DNA of 64,000 bases. Origin: JALYUA01 sp038239305. Its GTDB lineage: Bacteria; Acidobacteriota; Thermoanaerobaculia; UBA5066; Gp7-AA6. The stretch lies in contig JBBSEW010000003.1 in assembly GCA_038239305.1 (NCBI GenBank), positions 1-64,000 of the forward strand, in the 5' to 3' direction. The notes under the pieces were generated by a model. That model was given only the letters and a program-made list of their open reading frames with translations. It ran no database searches and had not been told where the DNA came from. A program made the translations under genes and the position numbers. Positions 60,767 to 64,000 of this stretch are shown one piece after another. Position 1 is the first letter of the stretch. Every line of letters begins with the position of its first letter.

Positions 60767-61630
60767 TCAGGCGAACACGTCCTGCGCGGCCGGTACACCG
60801 TGAACGCGTCGCTTACCGTTCGTTTCGTCCACGATGCGTCCCCAGGCGACGTTCGGATCGTGCTCGAAGACGCAGAGCCATCCTTCGCGAGCCGCGTCGT
60901 CGGTCAGGCGCTTCTTGCGGGCGATCAGCTCGACGGGGTAGAGGTCGTACGCCATGATCCAGGGGATCGGAACGTGCGCCGCGGTCGGCAGCGCGTCGGC
61001 GAAGTAGAACGCCGTGTGGCCCTGCGAGTCGACTCGGATTGCCTGCATCCCTGCGTTGTGACCGGGCAGAGGAATGACACGCACGCCCGGACGGATCTCG
61101 CGCTCTCCGAAAACGGTCTCGAGCCGCCCCGCCCGGGCGTACGGCTCCCAGTCCTCGGGCCGGTAGGAGGCCTGATCGCGCGGGTTCGGCGACCTCGCAT
61201 GCTCGAGCTCGGCCGCCTGGACGTAAAGCGTCGCGTTCGGGAAGACAGGAACGGCCTCCGGACCGGGGCTGTCTGCCCGGCTCGCTCCGCCGGCGTGGTC
61301 GAAGTGCAGGTGCGACAGGATCAGTCCGTCAACGTCCTCGGGCCGGACGCCCGTTCGGGCGAGCGAATCGACGAGGCTCGGGGAATTTTCGATCGCATAC
61401 ATCTCGCGCTCACGGGTTTCCCAGCGCGTTCCGAGCCCGCTTTCGACGAGGAGCGTGAAATCGTCTCCCCGGACGAGGAGGCAGTTCGTCGCGAGCGCGA
61501 TCCGGTTCTTCTCGTCCGCGGGGAACGTTCGCTCCCACAGGACCTTCGGCACCACGCCGAACATCGCGCCTCCGTCGAGACGGAAGTTCGCGTCCCGGAC
61601 GATCGAGAGATCGAGAGTACCGAATTGCAT
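60767..61630 (-). CDS. Metallo-beta-lactamase-fold hydrolase (lactonase-like)
   Basis: The 287-residue protein has the dinuclear zinc motif SHLHFDHAGG, further ligands in LPGHNAGMQAI and YFADALPTAAHVPIP, and the N-terminal FRLDGGAMFGVVPKVLWE seen in quorum-quenching-lactonase-like MBL hydrolases. Substrate unknown. I favour ATG 61630 over 61651 because it leaves room for a shared divergent -10 box at 61641-61647. Confidence 0.88.
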   Translation of the reverse strand: MQFGTLDLSIVRDANFRLDGGAMFGVVPKVLWERTFPADEKNRIALATNCLLVRGDDFTLLVESGLGTRWETREREMYAIENSPSLVDSLARTGVRPEDVDGLILSHLHFDHAGGASRADSPGPEAVPVFPNATLYVQAAELEHARSPNPRDQASYRPEDWEPYARAGRLETVFGEREIRPGVRVIPLPGHNAGMQAIRVDSQGHTAFYFADALPTAAHVPIPWIMAYDLYPVELIARKKRLTDDAAREGWLCVFEHDPNVAWGRIVDETNGKRRVHGVPAAQDVFA

Positions 61631-61640
61631 GGCAGCGATG

Positions 61641-61647
61641 GTAATAC
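61641..61647. promoter_or_regulatory. Shared symmetric -10 region for two divergent metallo-hydrolase genes
   Basis: The 24-bp gap between the divergent start codons contains GTAATAC. On the plus strand TAATAC ends 7 nt before the GTG at 61655. On the minus strand TATTAC, shifted by one base, ends 10 nt before the ATG at 61630. One bidirectional promoter with leaderless or near-leaderless mRNAs is the simplest reading. Confidence 0.55.
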
Positions 61648-61654
61648 TCATCGG

Positions 61655-62395
61655 GTGCGTCTCCGCTTCTTCGGCACGAAAGGCTACGTCGAGGCCAGGT
61701 CGCGTGCGCACTCGGGTCACTCCGCCTTCACCGTCGAGGCCGCCGGTTTCCGGCTCCTGTGCGACTTCGGAGAGAACCGGAAAGGCCGTCTCGCCCGCAT
61801 CCAGCCGGACGCGATTTTCGTGTCGCACGGCCATCCCGACCACGCGTGGGGCCTCGCGGAAGGAACGGATGCTCCGGTTTTCGCGTCCGATGCGACGCAT
61901 GCGCTGCTTGCCGATTTTCCCCTGGGACGGCGGGTGGTCCTGAAGCCCGAGGAATCCGTCTCCGTCGGTCCGTTCCGGATCGTTCCGTTCCCCGTCATCC
62001 ATTCGACCCGCTGCCCGTGCATCGCGGCGCGCATCGAGACGCCCGAAGGCGTTCTCGTCTATTCGGGAGACATCGTCGGATTCGAGTCGGCGCAGGCGGC
62101 GTCCCGGGCCCTCGGGGGGGCGGGTGTTTACGTGGGCGACGGCTCGACGCTCACGGAATCGCTCGTGCGGCGGCAGGCTGGCGGAGTCCTCGTGGGCCAC
62201 ACGACGATCCGGGCTCAGCTCGGCTGGCTGGCCCGGGCGGGAGTACCGCGCGCCGTCTTCTCGCATCTGGGCGAGGGGCCGATCGGGATGGGGGATGCCG
62301 CGCTGAGGGCTGCGGTCGACGTGATGGCGCGCGCGAGGGCGCCCGGATGCGAAGTTTCGATCGCGAAAGACGGGGGAACGATCCTGCTCTTCTGA
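61655..62395 (+). CDS. RNase Z-like metallo-beta-lactamase-fold hydrolase
   Basis: The 246-residue protein begins VRLRFFGTKGYVEARSRAHS and has the zinc motif VSHGHPDHAWGL with further ligands in VIHSTRCPC, YSGDIVGF, VLVGHTT and FSHLGEGP. It belongs to the RNase Z/phosphodiesterase-like branch of the MBL fold; whether it acts on RNA, cyclic nucleotides or another phosphodiester is unknown. The start is a leaderless-type GTG. Confidence 0.82.
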   Translation: MRLRFFGTKGYVEARSRAHSGHSAFTVEAAGFRLLCDFGENRKGRLARIQPDAIFVSHGHPDHAWGLAEGTDAPVFASDATHALLADFPLGRRVVLKPEESVSVGPFRIVPFPVIHSTRCPCIAARIETPEGVLVYSGDIVGFESAQAASRALGGAGVYVGDGSTLTESLVRRQAGGVLVGHTTIRAQLGWLARAGVPRAVFSHLGEGPIGMGDAALRAAVDVMARARAPGCEVSIAKDGGTILLF

Positions 62396-62402
62396 GGTCC
62401 GG

Positions 62403-62434
62403 AAATGAAAACGGGCCGGGAGATCCCGGCCCGT
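62403..62434 (-). terminator. Rho-independent terminator of the Ala/Thr/Pro-rich protein gene
   Basis: ACGGGCCGGG and CCCGGCCCGT form a perfect 10-bp stem around a 4-base loop. On the minus strand TTTTCATTT follows. It lies between two convergent genes. Confidence 0.7.
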
Positions 62435-62454
62435 GGTGGGCGCTCGATAAGAAG

Positions 62455-62520
62455 CGATCGGTCAGTGGATCGTCAGTGGATCCGAGGATCCGAGGATCCG
62501 TGGATCAGTGGCCCGATCCA
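62455..62520. repeat. GGATCCGA / GTCAGTGGATC short repeats
   Basis: Two GTCAGTGGATC units and three GGATCCG(A/T) units follow one another, overlapping the end of the gene at 62505. They resemble the other intergenic short-repeat mosaics. Confidence 0.6.
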
Positions 62521-63437
62521 CCCGATTTAGCGCCCGCGGCCGGGGCTGCTGCTGGGGCCGCGGCCGGAGCCGCGCCGTTCGTCGTTCCCGCCGTTGCCGG
62601 AGTCGCGGGCGTTCCGTTCGGAGCCGTGGTCGTCGTCCCCGTCCCGTTGGCGGGACTGGCAGAGGTCGCCGGAGCCGTCGCGGGAAAGCCGTTCGGGTTG
62701 ATCGGGTTGGTTCCGCTCTGCGGACCGGTGGTGGTCGTGGCCGGGAACCCATTCGGGTTGATCGGATTGGTTCCGCTCTGCGGTGCCGTCGCCGTCGTGG
62801 TGGGGGAGCCATTGGCGCCGGCCGGGTTCGTCGCGGTCGCGGCGGTGCCCGCCGTTGAGGTCGCCCCGTTCAGAGTGGGATTGATGCTGGTCGCCGGATT
62901 CGCGTTCGAGGCGGTTCCGGTCCCTCCACCCGTAGCGGGCGCCGGCAGATCGCCGGGGAACACCTGGTTGTCGATCGCCGCCTTGCCCTGGATATTCTGC
63001 TGGGAGCTCGCGGCCGAGGGAGCCGACGACATGCCGGCAGGAGTCGGAGCGCCGGCGCCGGTCGGGCCGATGACCATGGCCTGTCCGGGCGCAAGCGGCT
63101 GCGAGCCGGCAGGAACGATGGCCGTCGATCCGGCGACGGCGGGGGCGGAGGTCGTCGCGCCGGAGCGCGCCCGCGCCATCGACGGGCTGGCGGGCGTCGA
63201 AGAAAGCGGACGGATGGCAGCGACCTCTTCCGAGGGCACACTCGTCAGAATGCCGTCGGAGCTGCGGTGAAACATGAGGACGCTTCCCCGGGTGACCGGC
63301 TGGTCCCGGGACAGAAGGACAGTATTTCCTTTCAGTTCGATCCGGTACTGGGCTTGCGCACTGTGGATCCGGTTCCGGGCGCTCGCGAAGGTCGCGATCC
63401 CGACGGCGAGAACGGCAATTACAGCGATCTTTTTCAT
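62505..63437 (-). CDS. Secreted Ala/Thr/Pro-rich protein with YRIE/FH domain
   Basis: The 310-residue protein has a signal peptide (MKKIAVIAVLAVGIATFASA), a short domain (YRIELKGNTVLLSRDQPVTR, GSVLMFHRSSDGILTSVPSE) homologous to that at 53582-54211, and a 220-residue disordered tail rich in Ala, Thr, Pro and Gly. The tail contains two copies of GPQSGTNPINPNGFPAT. ATG 63437 follows GAGGTG by 6 nt. Function unknown; a surface or periplasmic linker protein is plausible. Confidence 0.75.
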   Translation of the reverse strand: MKKIAVIAVLAVGIATFASARNRIHSAQAQYRIELKGNTVLLSRDQPVTRGSVLMFHRSSDGILTSVPSEEVAAIRPLSSTPASPSMARARSGATTSAPAVAGSTAIVPAGSQPLAPGQAMVIGPTGAGAPTPAGMSSAPSAASSQQNIQGKAAIDNQVFPGDLPAPATGGGTGTASNANPATSINPTLNGATSTAGTAATATNPAGANGSPTTTATAPQSGTNPINPNGFPATTTTGPQSGTNPINPNGFPATAPATSASPANGTGTTTTAPNGTPATPATAGTTNGAAPAAAPAAAPAAGAKSGGSGH

Positions 63438-63549
63438 AGTGACCACCTCTGCGGGGGGTCACTGCAGGATTCATTCCCGCCCGCGGACCCTTGCGAAAAA
63501 GGGGGGTGGAGCCTAGATCGCCGCCCGCCCGTACCGGGGCGCGAGGCGG

Positions 63550-64000
63550 CTATAGGCGCGAGCGGGAGTGGACCGGAAGAGGCCCCGGACCGGCGGCGAT
63601 CGGGTCCCGGGTGTCGCTCGCGGGGGCGACGACGGGCTCCGAGATCGCGGCGACGGCCCGGCTCGCCTCCCGCGCCCGTCTGACGAGGGCGAGAAGGGCT
63701 CCGGCCATCATGACGTAGAAGCCGCCCCACACGAGGCCGATCAGGGGCTTGTGCGTGACGTCCACGGAGAGCGACTCGGTCGTTGCCGCCTGGAATTCGT
63801 CCTTCGGATTTTTCGAGACGCCGCGCACCCGGAGAACCACGGCTCCGTCGTTCGGGGAGACCGCGACCACCGAGAGCTTACCGCCCGGCACGTTCTGAAT
63901 GTCCATCTCCGGCGACTCCGGAGCGGCGCCTTCCATGTGGTACACGAATCGGACGGTCATGTCCTGCCGGGAGCCGTCGGGCGGCGTGATCGTCAGATCC
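63550..64000 (-). CDS. CcmF-like cytochrome c maturation protein, C-terminal part (cut by window edge)
   Basis: The frame runs off the right edge; only the last 149 residues are visible. A periplasmic-type segment (LTITPPDGSRQDMTVRFVYH) is followed by one helix (PLIGLVWGGFYVMMAGALLALV) and a short tail. The arrangement, with a Lys-Pro before a Trp-containing helix, resembles the C-terminus of CcmF/NrfE haem lyases. Only the 3' end is seen, so the call is tentative. Confidence 0.5.
   Translation of the reverse strand, partial: DLTITPPDGSRQDMTVRFVYHMEGAAPESPEMDIQNVPGGKLSVVAVSPNDGAVVLRVRGVSKNPKDEFQAATTESLSVDVTHKPLIGLVWGGFYVMMAGALLALVRRAREASRAVAAISEPVVAPASDTRDPIAAGPGPLPVHSRSRL

Overview
The window is a high-GC bacterial chromosome segment, densely coded on both strands, with no rRNA, tRNA, CRISPR array, phage or insertion sequence that I could recognise. 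A large carboxypeptidase-regulatory-domain TonB receptor, a DUF58/MoxR/SpoIIM/RDD membrane cluster, an OprP-type porin, a split methylmalonyl-CoA mutase and several acyl-CoA dehydrogenases suggest a diderm heterotroph, most likely Acidobacteriota (for example a Thermoanaerobaculia-like lineage). That assignment is inference from gene content.

Layout. 0.6-2.2 kb: methylmalonyl-CoA mutase large subunit. 3.0-11.8 kb, minus strand: thymidine kinase, a tightly overlapped DUF58-MoxR-DUF4350-DUF4129-membrane protein-SpoIIM-RDD operon, then a deoxyribosyltransferase-like gene and endonuclease III. 11.9-17.1 kb: 5'-nucleotidase, TonB receptor, DUF309 protein. 16.9-18.5 kb: membrane glycosyltransferase. 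18.5-42 kb: a region rich in phosphate and polyphosphate genes (CHAD protein, Ppx/GppA-HD, PhoU, Ppk, a phospholipase-C-like phosphoesterase, OprP-type porin, PstSCAB, PhoB-PhoR, DUF47 protein and Pit). GH1 glycosidase, PHP phosphoesterase, GT21 glycosyltransferase, SMR transporter and SpoIIE phosphatase genes are interleaved with them. 42-49.6 kb: DUF547 protein, rRNA methyltransferase with an apparent short upstream ORF, two acyl-CoA dehydrogenases each followed by a low-complexity protein, and a secreted LamG-like protein. 49.9-64 kb: periplasmic binding lipoprotein, AhpD-like protein, dihydrolipoyl dehydrogenase, a MacA/LolCDE-like ABC exporter operon, a large membrane protein, a head-to-head metallo-hydrolase pair, a secreted Ala/Thr/Pro-rich protein and the 3' end of a CcmF-like gene cut by the window edge.

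How the parts work together. The phosphate region combines outer-membrane entry (porin), high-affinity import (Pst), low-affinity import (Pit with its DUF47 partner), sensing (PhoR-PhoB-PhoU), storage (Ppk), mobilisation (Ppx) and polyphosphate binding (CHAD). The porin and pstS promoters carry matching arrays of TT-initial hexamers phased 11, 11 and 13 bp, which I read as PhoB boxes. Many first genes of transcripts have a TANNNT-type -10 box only 6-11 nt before the start codon and no Shine-Dalgarno, indicating common leaderless initiation; internal operon genes use SD sequences or ATGA/GTGA/TGATG overlaps. Intergenic spacers repeatedly contain mosaics of 7-8 bp tandem repeats (GTTTCCC, GGGTGATC, GATCGCGA and others) and a REP-like palindrome.
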